From Monodelphis domestica (lineage: Eukaryota; Chordata; Mammalia; Didelphimorphia; Didelphidae): a stretch of 64,000 bases of DNA. Where the stretch lies: assembly GCF_027887165.1 (NCBI RefSeq), contig NC_077229.1:209091753-209155752 (forward strand), written 5' to 3'. Shown one piece after another: positions 50,404-59,599 of this stretch (the stretch's first letter is position 1; each line of letters opens with the position of its first letter). The notes below the pieces were generated by a model that saw only the letters and a list, made by a program, of their open reading frames with translations, was not told where the DNA came from and made no database searches. The position numbers and the translations under genes are program-made.

Positions 50404-52100
50404 CTGGTGGAGTTGTGAATTGATCCAACCATTGTGAAGGGCAATTTGGAACTATACGCTGTTCAGATAGAGTGGTTGCCTTAAACTGTGACCACAAAAA
50501 TATGGTTTCAAGACTTTGAATTGCCAAAACTGTAAAGATAATTTTTAGTGTCTTGATTTTATATTAAAAATAAAGTGGTCGCCATGGGAAAATTCCCAAA
50601 ATATGAATACCCAAGTCAGCTGGGTTTTATGGAGATTTTCATTAATACAAATTAAAGAATTAATGAAAGGGAGAGAGAGTAAGAGGAAATAATGGGAAAG
50701 GGGCCTAGGCCTGAGCTTTAAGAGAGACCAGTCAGTCTTTAATCTACTCACCACAAGATTTGTCCCAAGCAAGATTCTAGTGTTCAGAGAGACCCAGCTA
50801 CTCCAACTAGTCCGAGATCCAACTCAGCTACCAAAGCTGCACTCCCTTTCAGCCACCGAGACAGAGACCAGCCTCCAATTCAGCTCCATAGCTGAATTCC
50901 CTTAGAGGCCTTTCTGACCTCCTTTTAAAGAGAATTTTCTCCTATGTCACCTCCCCTAAGTTTTCACATCTACCAGTCACAGTAGACGTTTTCACAGGAT
51001 TGACCATTCTTAATTCACACCTGAGTAGACTAAAACTTTTTAGTAACTCACACCTGAGTAGACTAAAACTTCACACCTCTTTTGTTAAGCTTGTCCCTTG
51101 CAAGTTTCCTGACCTTTTAGTGATTAATTTGACCTTCATAGGTACTTAGAACCCTTTTGTATTAGGTATAAAAATAGACCTAGCTTAAGGGTTTTAACTT
51201 TACTTTAAGTATGGGCTGGGTACCTTTCCATTGTTCAGTAAGGAGTCCACAACTTTATCTTCCCCTAAAGTATGCTTAAGTATGGGTGGAGTAATGTAAA
51301 GTTCTCACATACATTTCTGACTAAGTACCTCCATTGTTTAAAATGGGTAATAGCCTTAACCAAATGTTCCAAGGTAGAGTCTGAGAAGTTTTAAGATTCA
51401 CAACGCAAAGGGCTTTAAAAGACTGCCTGCCCTTTGATCCAACCATACCACGCCTAGGTTTGTACCCCAAAGAGATAATAAGGAAAAAGACTCGTACAAA
51501 AGTATTTATAGCCTTGCTCTTTGAGGTGGCAAAAATTTGGAAAATGAGGAGATGCCTTTTGATTGGGGAATGGATGCACAAATTGTGGTATCTGTTGGTG
51601 ATAGAATACTATTGTGCTGAAGGGAATAATGTCCTGGAGGATTTCTATGTGAACTAGAATGACCTCTAGGAATTGATTCAGAGAAAAAGGAGCAGAATCA
51701 GGAGAACATTATACACAGAGAGGGATACACTGTGGCACAATTGAATGTAATGGACTTCTCTACTAGCAGCAATGCGGTGATCCAGGACAATCCAGAGAAA
51801 CTTGAGAGAAAGACCCTATCCATATCCAGAGAAAGAACCATGGGAACAGAAATACAGAACAAAAACACATATGATTGACCAGATGGTTTGATGGAAATAT
51901 GTTTGGTGTTTTGAAGTTAAAAGATCACTCTATTGCAAATATGAATAATATGGAAATAGGTTTTGAACAATAATACATGTATAACCCAGTAGAACTGCTT
52001 GTCAAATCCAGGAGGGAGGAGAAAGAGAGGTGGGAAAAATCATGAATCAAGTAATCATGAAAAAATGGTCTAAATGAATTTAAAAAGAAAAAAAAGAAGA
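50404..52100 (+). mobile_element. L1 3' segment, split by a solo LTR
   Basis: The L1 tail begins tggtggagttgtgaattg, breaks at 50459, and resumes at 51403 (cgcaaagggctttaaaagactgcctgc). It ends with A-rich sequence near 52080-52100. It encodes the end of ORF2 (YPKEIIRKKT..). Confidence 0.88.
50460..51402 (-). mobile_element. Solo LTR inside an L1
   Basis: 943 bp with an exact 4-bp duplication acgc (50456-50459 and 51403-51406). Starts tgttcag, ends gattcaca. Confidence 0.92.
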
Positions 52101-52236
52101 AATTGTCTCAAACTAACAGACATATAGCCTATTAAAATATATGGTAGATGACATTAAATGAAAGGAGACCATAGCTTGTCTCTTCTTTACTATGCTAATA
52201 ATATACTCACGTGACAATTAAAGATTTGACATTCCT

Positions 52237-53370
52237 GAGGGGGGGGGGAAGATTTTGTACAAACAAAACCAATGCAACTAAAATTAGAAGGGAATCAACA
52301 AACTATGAGAAAAAAATCCATATCAAAAATCTCCGACAAAGATCTAATTTCTCTAGTTGATAAGAAATTAAGTCATATTTATAAGAACTTAAGCCATTCC
52401 CCAATTGACAAGTGGTCAAGGGATATGAATAGGCAGTTTTTCAGATGCAGAAATCAATAATCACATGAAAAAGTGTTCTAAATCCATCCTGATTAGAGAA
52501 ATACAAATCAAAACAACTCTGAGGTAGCACCCCCCACCTAGCAGACTGGCCAATTTGACAGTAAAGAAAAATAATAAATGTTGGATGGGATGTGGCAAAA
52601 TTGGAATACTTATGCCTTCCTGGTGGTGTTGTGAATTGATCCAGCCATTCTGGAAGGCAGTTTGGAATTTAAAGCCCAAAAGGCTTTAAAAGAATGCATA
52701 CCCTTTGATGCAGCAAAACCACTGTGGGTTTGTACCACAAAGAGATAATAATGAAAAATGTTTGTACAAAAATATTCATAGCCATGCTCTTTGTGGTGGC
52801 AAAAGAAATTTGAAAAATGAGGGGATGTCACTGGATTGAGAAGTGGCTGAACAAATTGTGGTATATGATGGTGATGGAATACCATTGTGCTGTGAGCAAT
52901 GATGAACAGGATGATTTCTTTATAAACTGGAATGACCTCCAAGAACTGATACTGAGTGAAATGTGTAGGACCAGGAGAACATTGTACACAGAAACTGAAA
53001 CATTGTGGCAGAATCATATGTAATCGACTTTGCTACTAAATGGCAATGCAAAGATCTAGGACAATCCTGAGAGATTTATGAGAAAGAACATTATCCACAT
53101 CCAGAGAAAGAACTGTGGGAATAGAAATGCAGAAGAAAAACATGAACTTCATCACTTGTTTATATGGATCTAGGATATGGGGTTTTGGTTTTTAAAAGAT
53201 CACTCTATTAGAAAAATTAATGACATGGAAATAGATATTGAGTGATAATACATGTATAACTGGAATTGCTTGTTTGCTTCAGGAGGTGGGAGGGAAAAGG
53301 AGAGGGGAAGAATGTGAATCATGGAAACATAGTTATAAATATATAAATAAATAACAAATAATATATTTTT
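52237..53370 (+). mobile_element. Older L1 3' end
   Basis: ORF2 C-terminal text from ttttgtacaaacaaaaccaa through the Cys segment to the 3' UTR with a purine tract (53281-53310) and an A-rich end. It has many stops and is more diverged than the L1 at 30335. It ends about 90 bp from the T-box locus. Confidence 0.85.
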
Positions 53371-53463
53371 AATGAATGGGGAAATTAACCCAACCATGTG
53401 CCCTTTTGTTTGAGTTCCACTATTGCCACAGGGATCCCAGGAGAGCAGAGGGAATATGTCTTC

Positions 53464-53950
53464 CTACTGATCATCCTGTGAAGGTTCATAAGGCATGGCA
53501 GATGGATAAGCATCTGGGAGTAGCTCGAGGAGGATTGCATCCAGGTCTAAGTCACTGGAGTCAGAGGGAAGCTCTGAAGGTGACTGAGTCTCCTGGATGG
53601 AATGCGGAGGAAGGGGGAATTCATTTTCTCTGTAGGCATACAAGATAGCAGGAGCCTTCAGAAACAGGTTCTGGGGAGCTGTTGCCACAGAATTCTCCCC
53701 CAGACGGCATTCACCTTCTTGTTCCCTGGTTTTCCACTCTTGAAGTTGAGGGATCACTGGCTGAGTCCACAGAAGACAAGCATCTCTTCTTACAAGGTCT
53801 GTGCTCCAGGCCAGAGAAATCCAAAGGGGACCTGGAGCTGGAGGGGCAGAGTTGCTCCTGAAGTCTTTCCTCTTGTTGGGCTGTGGTGTCTGCTTGCAGA
53901 GCCTTTAGGCTTCCAGACTGGAGACAGTCCATACTGTTCCTGTTGGAGGA
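53464..53950 (-). pseudogene. Stranded 3' part of the third T-box-gene unit
   Basis: Homologous to the C-terminal part of the two T-box units, beginning MDCLQSGSLKALQADTTAQ against MDYLESGSLKALQADTTTQ and passing through RPCKKRCLS. It then changes frame once relative to its own start and ends in a stop at 53464. The last 30 residues (DLDLDAILLELLPD followed by a Tyr/Pro/Asp-rich end) are absent from units 1 and 2 and look like an acidic-hydrophobic activation segment; that role is inference. It was presumably the original C-terminus of the gene and is now cut off by the LTR at 53951-54819. Confidence 0.8.
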
Positions 53951-54083
53951 TGTAATGATAATTTTGGCTTTTTGTCTTAAAATCTAAATTAATTGTTCTT
54001 CAGGGAAAATCCCAAATAATAAACCACCCAAATCAGCTGGAAAATATGGTGATTTTAATTAATAGAGAGAGAAGAAATTTAAG

Positions 54084-54154
<71 letters not shown>

Positions 54155-54819
54155 TTCATTTAAACTGCTCTGGCTCAGGCTGAGGCAGGCAGGAGTTAAA
54201 GGCCTTGGCCAAAGGAGCCTCTCTGAGCCCAAGGGAAAAGGAAGTCAGTCTTACCCAAGTCACCATGAGACCGTCTCAAGGAAGCTGTCTGAGGGAGCTC
54301 CTCCAGGCTGAGATGTACACCTGAACTGAACTCCCCAGCTGCTCAGGAGACCTCTTTTTAAAAGATCTTTTCTTTTGTGTCACCTCCCTTAAATTTTCAC
54401 ATCTACCAATCACAGAAGAAGCTTTTCTCCAGGACTGCCCATCCTTTAGTTCTCACTTTCTTTGATTAGATTTTTTAGTTACCTCACACTAAATTGTTAA
54501 GTTCACCTTTTGTTAGTTTCTTAACCTTTTTGTGATTAATTGAACCTTTATCGGTACTTAACATCTTTTTGTATTAAGGTCTAAATATAGACTTAGCTTA
54601 ACATTCCAGGTTCTTAGCTTAACATTCTAAGTTACCTTCATGGTTCAATCAGGAGATTATATTTTTATCTTCTACCTAAAGTAAGTCTAAGTAAGGTGAA
54701 GTAATGTAAAGTTCCCAAGACATTCCTGATCAAGTATCTCCATTGTTACAATCAGGAAATAGCTAAGTTAAATCTTCTAAAGTACATCTCAGTAGGGTAG
54801 AGTAGTTTTAAAATTCACA
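53951..54819 (-). mobile_element. Solo LTR inserted in the T-box gene
   Basis: 869 bp, tgtaatgat to attcaca, interrupting homologous gene text on both sides (ttggagg / aggtacaagttgagattg; intact copies read ttggaggtgcaagatgagattg). The flanking 4-bp duplication is agga/aggt with one mismatch. Related to 14525-15218. Contains a (GA)n array. Confidence 0.93.
54086..54150. repeat. (GA)n microsatellite
   Basis: About 32 GA units inside the LTR. Confidence 0.97.
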
Positions 54820-57800
54820 AGGTACAAGTTGAGATTGAAGGTGGATAGTTCCATTGTATGATGGAAGTATCTGGACTTGGGTGGTAAGATACTGCATCTA
54901 GAGATATGCAGGGCAGAAGGCCCACAGCTTCCATGCCTAAGGGCAAGGCCAGGCTGGTGGTGCTGCTGCTGTCCCCTGAGTCATAGGGATACCACGAGGG
55001 TGGCTGGGAGTCATGCAGTTTTCCGGAGCTTGCGCTGCCCTGAATGTGCAGAGAGTGTTGACTACCTCCCGGTCCCGCGGAGGGATTGGCTTCAGATCCA
55101 GGCAGGACCTGGGAGCTGCCGGGGTCGATCCCCTCTCGGACTCTGTTGTTCCGGGCAGGCTGAAAGCTTGTGGGGCTGGCAGGTGTCCGGACCCTCTCTG
55201 GCACCGTGGCGACTTCCGGATCCCAGTCCTCTTCACTGCATGGGGAGGCGCGGTCGGCTCCTCTGACTTCCAGTGGGGACCCGGGCTCGGGTTGCTGCAA
55301 AGAGCGCGCTTGCCTATGACTTAATCCTCCTAGCTGCTTCTTGCTCTCAGGCAAACCAAGGCAGGGTAGAGGACCAGGGTTCGTGGTATGCAGGTCATAG
55401 GACCCGATTCTCTTGCCACTGTCAGTGGAGTCAGAGGGATGATCCCAGGGTGGCTTGGACACCTGGATGGGAGGCCATGGAGTGGGGAACACCTTCTCCT
55501 TGGTTTGAGGAGTCGCCTCTTGCAGCCCAACAGTATAACTAGAGCCTCCAGAAGCAACTTCAGAGGAGCTGTTGCCATAGGATTCTGCCACTAGAAGACT
55601 CCCTACCTGTTGTCCCTCTGATTTCCACACTGAAGTTGAGACATCCGTGGCTGAGTCCACAGGAGACAAGCATCTCTTCTTACAAGGTCTTTGCTTCAGG
55701 CCAGAGAAATCCAAAGGGGATCTGGAGCTGGAGAGGCAGAGTTGCTCCTGAAGTCCTTCCTCTTGTTGAGTTGTGGTGTCTGCTTGCAGGGCTTTAAGGC
55801 TTCCAGACTCTAGATAGTCCATACTGTTCCCATTGGAGGTGCAAGATGAGATTGCAGGTGGACAGTTCCGTTGTATGATGGAGGTATCTGGATTTGGGTG
55901 GTAAGACACTGTGTGTGGAGATATGCAGGGCAGAAGGTCAGGATCCACACCTTCCTTGACTAAGGGCAAGGCCAGGCTGGTGGTGCTGTTGCTGTCCCTG
56001 GAGTCATAGGGATGCCCCGAGGGTGGCTGGGAGCCATGCATCAAATTGCACTTCTTACCTTGGCCAGGACACTCTTGCACCTGGGCAGGAGAGTTGGAAA
56101 CCAACAAAGCTGGTGGAGGTGGGCTACGGCCAGTGCATTCCCCAGCTGGAGGTGTCTTAGTGGAGCTTCGTTCAGTTCGGGAGTTTCCTCGAAAAGTCCT
56201 GGCAAAGGGATTGAGGTCAATTTTCAGGCGTTTGATCTCAGGATTGTAATAGCAGGTCACAGTGATGAACTCTGTGTCTGGGAAGGAGAAGGTGTGGGTG
56301 GAGGAGGAAGAAGCTGGCATGCACTGCTTTCCAGTGCTGACTTCCTCAATGTGGAGCCTGGGCTGGTATTTGTGGAGAGACTTCAATAAGATTGGGGCTT
56401 GGCTACCATTCTTGCAAGCTGTCTCCTTGTTGGTGAGCTTGAGTTTTTTAAAGGATACGTCTCTGCCCATCCAGTGGGCCCCGGTGTTGGGTGAGTCGGG
56501 GTGTCGATAGAAGCGGTTGCCTGGCAGGTTATCCTCTTCTTTTTTGTCTTCCTCGAATGGGAGCCATTGCCCCCGCTGATACCGCCAGTGATGTTTGTCA
56601 ACGGGTGCCACTTCGACAAAGACGTGGTAATAGGCACTGGGGTCCATGCCCTGGATTTTGTAAGTCAGGAAGGGGAACATGATTCGGCCTTGCTTGTCGA
56701 GGACCATTTCGTTCTGCTGCAGGGCAAACTGGAGCCACAGGGCGTGGTTGCAGAGGAGCACTTTCAGTTTTCCGGAGCTTGCGCTGCCCTGAATGTGCAG
56801 AGAGTGTTGACTACCTCCCGGTCCCGCGGAGGGATTGGCTTCAGATCCAGGCAGGACCTGGGAGCTGCCGGGGTCGATCCCCTCTCGGACTCTGTTGTTC
56901 CGGGCAGGCTGAAAGCTTGTGGGGCTGGCAGGTGTCCGGACCCTCTCTGGCACCGTGGCGACTTCCGGATCCCAGTCCTCTTCACTGCATGGGGAGGCGC
57001 GGTCGGCTCCTCTGACTTCCAGTGGGGACCCGGGCTCGGGTTGCTGCAAAGAGCGCGCTTGCCTATGACTTAATCCTCCTAGCTGCTTCTTGCTCTCAGG
57101 CAAACCAAGGCAGGGTAGAGGACCAGGGTTCGTGGTATGCAGGTCATAGGACCTGATTCTCTTGCCACTGTCAGTGGAGTCAGAGGGATGATCCCAGGGT
57201 GGCTTGGACACCTGGATGGGAGGCCATGGAGTGGGGAACACCTTCTCCTTGGTTTGAGGAGTCGCCTCTTGCAGCCCAACAGTATAACTAGAGCCTCCAG
57301 AAGCAACTTCAGAGGAGCTGTTGCCATAGGATTCTGCCACTAGAAGACTCCCTACCTGTTGTCCCTCTGATTTCCACACTGAAGTTGAGACATCCGTGGC
57401 TGAGTCCACAGGAGACAAGCATCTCTTCTTACAAGGTCTTTGCTTCAGGCCAGAGAAATCCAAAGGGGATCTGGAGCTGGAGAGGCAGAGTTGCTCCTGA
57501 AGTCCTTCCTCTTGTTGAGTTGTGGTGTCTGCTTGCAGGGCTTTAAGGCTTCCAGACTCTAGATAGTCCATACTGTTCCCATTGGAGGTGCAAGATGAGA
57601 TTGCAGGTGGACAGTTCCGTTGTATGATGGAGGTATCTGGATTTGGGTGGTAAGACACTGTGTGTGGAGATATGCAGGGCAGAAGGTCAGGATCCACACC
57701 TTCCTTGACTAAGGGCAAGGCCAGGCTGGTGGTGCTGTTGCTGTCCCTGGAGTCATAGGGATGCCCCGAGGGTGGCTGGGAGCCATGCATCAAATTGCAC

Positions 57801-58852
57801 TTCTTACCTTGGCCAGGACACTCTTGCACCTGGGCAGGAGAGTTGGAAACCAACAAAGCTGGTGGAGGTGGGCTACGGCCAGTGCATTCCCCAGCTGGAG
57901 GTGTCTTAGTGGAGCTTCGTTCAGTTCGGGAGTTTCCTCGAAAAGTCCTGGCAAAGGGATTGAGGTCAATTTTCAGGCGTTTGATCTCAGGATTGTAATA
58001 GCAGGTCACAGTGATGAACTCTGTGTCTGGGAAGGAGAAGGTGTGGGTGGAGGAGGAGGAAGCTGGCATGCACTGCTTTCCAGTGCTGACTTCCTCAATG
58101 TGGAGCCTGGGCTGGTATTTGTGGAGAGACTTCAATAAGATTGGGGCTTGGCTACCATTCTTGCAAGCTGTCTCCTTGTTGGTGAGCTTGAGTTTTTTAA
58201 AGGATACGTCTCTGCCCATCCAGTGGGCCCCGGTGTTGGGTGAGTCGGGGTGTCGATAGAAGCGGTTGCCTGGCAGGTTATCCTCTTCTTTTTTGTCTTC
58301 CTCGAATGGGAGCCATTGCCCCCGCTGATACCGCCAGTGATGTTTGTCAACGGGTGCCACTTCGACAAAGACGTGGTAATAGGCACTGGGGTCCATGCCC
58401 TGGATTTTGTAAGTCAGGAAGGGGAACATGATTCGGCCTTGCTTGTCGAGGACCATTTCGTTCTGCTGCAGGGCAAACTGGAGCCACAGGGCGTGGTTGC
58501 AGAGGAGCACTTTCAGTTTTCCGGAGCTTGCGCTGCCCTGAATGTGCAGAGAGTGTTGACTACCTCCCGGTCCCGCGGAGCGATTGGCTTCAGATCCAGG
58601 CAGGTCCTGGGAGCTGCCGGGGTCGATCCCTTCCAGGGTGTAATCCTTCTGGACAGGCTGCCGGTGTCCCGGGTACCTGGCTGAATGGGTACCCTTGGCC
58701 ACCAAGGTGACTTCCGAGTAGGAGTCGTCCTTGGGTGGACGAGTGCCTTCAGTTCCTCTGGAGTCCAGAGGCGACCGCGGCTCGGGCTGGTCAGAGGAGA
58801 GCCTTTGCCTGTCGTACCTCAACCCTGTTCGCCAATTTTCTGTCTCTGGCAT
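54815..58852 (-). CDS. Double T-box protein, TBR1/EOMES/TBX21-like, intronless
   Basis: T-box proteins are nuclear DNA-binding transcription factors. This 1345-residue frame holds two complete T-boxes (about residues 113-307 and 696-890), each with HHWRYQRGQW, HPDSPNTGAHWM, KLKLTN, SLHKYQPRLHIEEV and LKIDLNPFARTFR. These are closest to the TBR1/EOMES/TBX21 group. The nearly invariant VTAYQN reads VTCYYN in both. A Ser/Pro-rich tail follows each domain with a basic RPCKKRC cluster, a possible nuclear signal. Residues 1280-1345 come from a third unit lacking its T-box; the last codons and the TGA lie at the edge of an LTR. The ATG at 58852 (context gccggcATGc) is the first in frame; an in-frame TGA lies 18 codons upstream. 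T-boxes are normally split over several exons, so an uninterrupted copy suggests a retrogene. I do not recognise an orthologue by name. Expression is unproven. Confidence 0.85.
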   Translation of the reverse strand: MPETENWRTGLRYDRQRLSSDQPEPRSPLDSRGTEGTRPPKDDSYSEVTLVAKGTHSARYPGHRQPVQKDYTLEGIDPGSSQDLPGSEANRSAGPGGSQHSLHIQGSASSGKLKVLLCNHALWLQFALQQNEMVLDKQGRIMFPFLTYKIQGMDPSAYYHVFVEVAPVDKHHWRYQRGQWLPFEEDKKEEDNLPGNRFYRHPDSPNTGAHWMGRDVSFKKLKLTNKETACKNGSQAPILLKSLHKYQPRLHIEEVSTGKQCMPASSSSTHTFSFPDTEFITVTCYYNPEIKRLKIDLNPFARTFRGNSRTERSSTKTPPAGECTGRSPPPPALLVSNSPAQVQECPGQGKKCNLMHGSQPPSGHPYDSRDSNSTTSLALPLVKEGVDPDLLPCISPHTVSYHPNPDTSIIQRNCPPAISSCTSNGNSMDYLESGSLKALQADTTTQQEEGLQEQLCLSSSRSPLDFSGLKQRPCKKRCLSPVDSATDVSTSVWKSEGQQVGSLLVAESYGNSSSEVASGGSSYTVGLQEATPQTKEKVFPTPWPPIQVSKPPWDHPSDSTDSGKRIRSYDLHTTNPGPLPCLGLPESKKQLGGLSHRQARSLQQPEPGSPLEVRGADRASPCSEEDWDPEVATVPERVRTPASPTSFQPARNNRVREGIDPGSSQVLPGSEANPSAGPGGSQHSLHIQGSASSGKLKVLLCNHALWLQFALQQNEMVLDKQGRIMFPFLTYKIQGMDPSAYYHVFVEVAPVDKHHWRYQRGQWLPFEEDKKEEDNLPGNRFYRHPDSPNTGAHWMGRDVSFKKLKLTNKETACKNGSQAPILLKSLHKYQPRLHIEEVSTGKQCMPASSSSTHTFSFPDTEFITVTCYYNPEIKRLKIDLNPFARTFRGNSRTERSSTKTPPAGECTGRSPPPPALLVSNSPAQVQECPGQGKKCNLMHGSQPPSGHPYDSRDSNSTTSLALPLVKEGVDPDLLPCISPHTVSYHPNPDTSIIQRNCPPAISSCTSNGNSMDYLESGSLKALQADTTTQQEEGLQEQLCLSSSRSPLDFSGLKQRPCKKRCLSPVDSATDVSTSVWKSEGQQVGSLLVAESYGNSSSEVASGGSSYTVGLQEATPQTKEKVFPTPWPPIQVSKPPWDHPSDSTDSGKRIGSYDLHTTNPGPLPCLGLPESKKQLGGLSHRQARSLQQPEPGSPLEVRGADRASPCSEEDWDPEVATVPERVRTPASPTSFQPARNNRVREGIDPGSSQVLPGSEANPSAGPGGSQHSLHIQGSASSGKLHDSQPPSWYPYDSGDSSSTTSLALPLGMEAVGLLPCISLDAVSYHPSPDTSIIQWNYPPSISTCTL
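56183..56767 (-). other. T-box domain 2
   Basis: 195 codons, residues about 696-890 of the frame. Identical in protein to domain 1 by inspection. Confidence 0.93.
57932..58516 (-). other. T-box domain 1
   Basis: 195 codons, residues about 113-307, beginning LKVLLCNHALWLQF and ending NPFARTFRGN. The dimer- and DNA-contact blocks of the family are present; VTCYYN replaces VTAYQN. Confidence 0.93.
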
Positions 58853-59346
58853 GCCGGCGTCGCTGTCTCTGCACAAAGCTGGAGAGTAGGTCTCCTGCAC
58901 TGGTCAGCTTGTAACGCTTTGGGTAGCACGCAGGGCCTCTGAGCCCCGCAAGCTTGACTCGGTACCTCCCGCTGGTCAGCTCCCACCTGACTGTGGCTCT
59001 GCCCTTCAATCTCGACCCAGCAGCCCGAGTGGTTTCCCTACCTCTAGTTTGGCTGCCCAGGGGCTGGGATTTGGCAGCGGGAACGGAGTGCCTGGTGGCG
59101 ACTGTCTCTCTCTCCCTCCCTCTCTTTCCTTCTCTTTCTCTCTCCCTCTCTCTCCCCCTCTCTCTCTGTCTCTCTCTCACCCTTTGACTTTCTGCCAAAA
59201 GTCTCAAGAAGCCTTCCCGAATGTTGTGGAAGGAAGAGGAGTCACAAAAGGCGGAGTGGCTGAAACTCTGAAGTTCAACCTTCTTCTGGCTCCGAGGTCT
59301 CAGCAGGGCCAGCTTGCTTCCTGCAGGAAAGCCTGGGCTCTGCAGA
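58853..59346 (-). other. Likely 5' leader of the double T-box gene
   Basis: Lies between the inferred transcription start (about 30 bp past the TATA box) and the ATG. It is GC-rich with a polypyrimidine tract at 59103-59180 (purine-rich in the RNA). A 138-codon frame over it starts with TTG and is low-complexity, so it is not called. A splice within the leader cannot be excluded. Confidence 0.55.
59103..59180. repeat. CT-rich imperfect microsatellite
   Basis: Interrupted (CT)n/(CCCT)n tract within the presumed 5' leader. Confidence 0.95.
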
Positions 59347-59374
59347 CTAAACGGGCTTCACCGTAGGGTGTTCT

Positions 59375-59462
59375 CTTATATAGAGGCAGGGGGCGTTTCC
59401 CTGGAGGCCATGGCGGGGCACTGGAGTGCCGGCCAATCAGCCTATCTGGGCGCCCCGCCCCC
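59375..59462 (-). promoter_or_regulatory. TATA/CCAAT/GC-box promoter of the T-box gene
   Basis: On the minus strand: TATATAAG at 59375-59382, a CCAAT box (59433-59437, reverse orientation) about 55 bp further upstream, and a GC box (ggggcgggg, 59453-59462) beyond it. Spacing fits a pol II core promoter with a start near 59346. The surroundings are CpG-rich, unlike the rest of the window. Confidence 0.7.
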
Positions 59463-59599
59463 ACGGCCCCTGAAGAGCCCCGCCATCTTACCATATTAGG
59501 AAAAGTGTTCAGGATCCAATGAGCAGCTGCCCCAGCTGGCTTTTCCAAGACTCCGTTGGTTAGGCTGCTAGAAAACACCCCCAACCTTAGGCTCAACCA

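Larger units (their letters stand above)
55019..58516 (-). repeat. Two tandem 1749-bp coding units
   Basis: 55019-56767 and 56768-58516 are head-to-tail copies of exactly 1749 bp (583 codons). By eye they differ at 55405/57154 (Arg or Gly codon) and 56309/58058 (silent). Partial third copies flank them: 58517-58640 at the 5' side, and 3'-side unit sequence after a 726-bp deletion at 55015/55016. Confidence 0.95.

Noticed and set aside
56501-57073. 190-codon plus-strand frame opposite the T-box gene
   Set aside because: It is the antisense shadow of the coding units and repeats with them; no known domain.
58853-58900. Possible longer N-terminus of the T-box protein
   Set aside because: The upstream codon at 58900 is GTG, not ATG, and an in-frame TGA lies just before it; the first ATG is at 58852.
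58791-59207. 138-codon minus-strand frame upstream of and overlapping the T-box start
   Set aside because: It begins with TTG, and its Arg/Glu repeats come from the CT-rich tract in the leader; no ATG and no domain.
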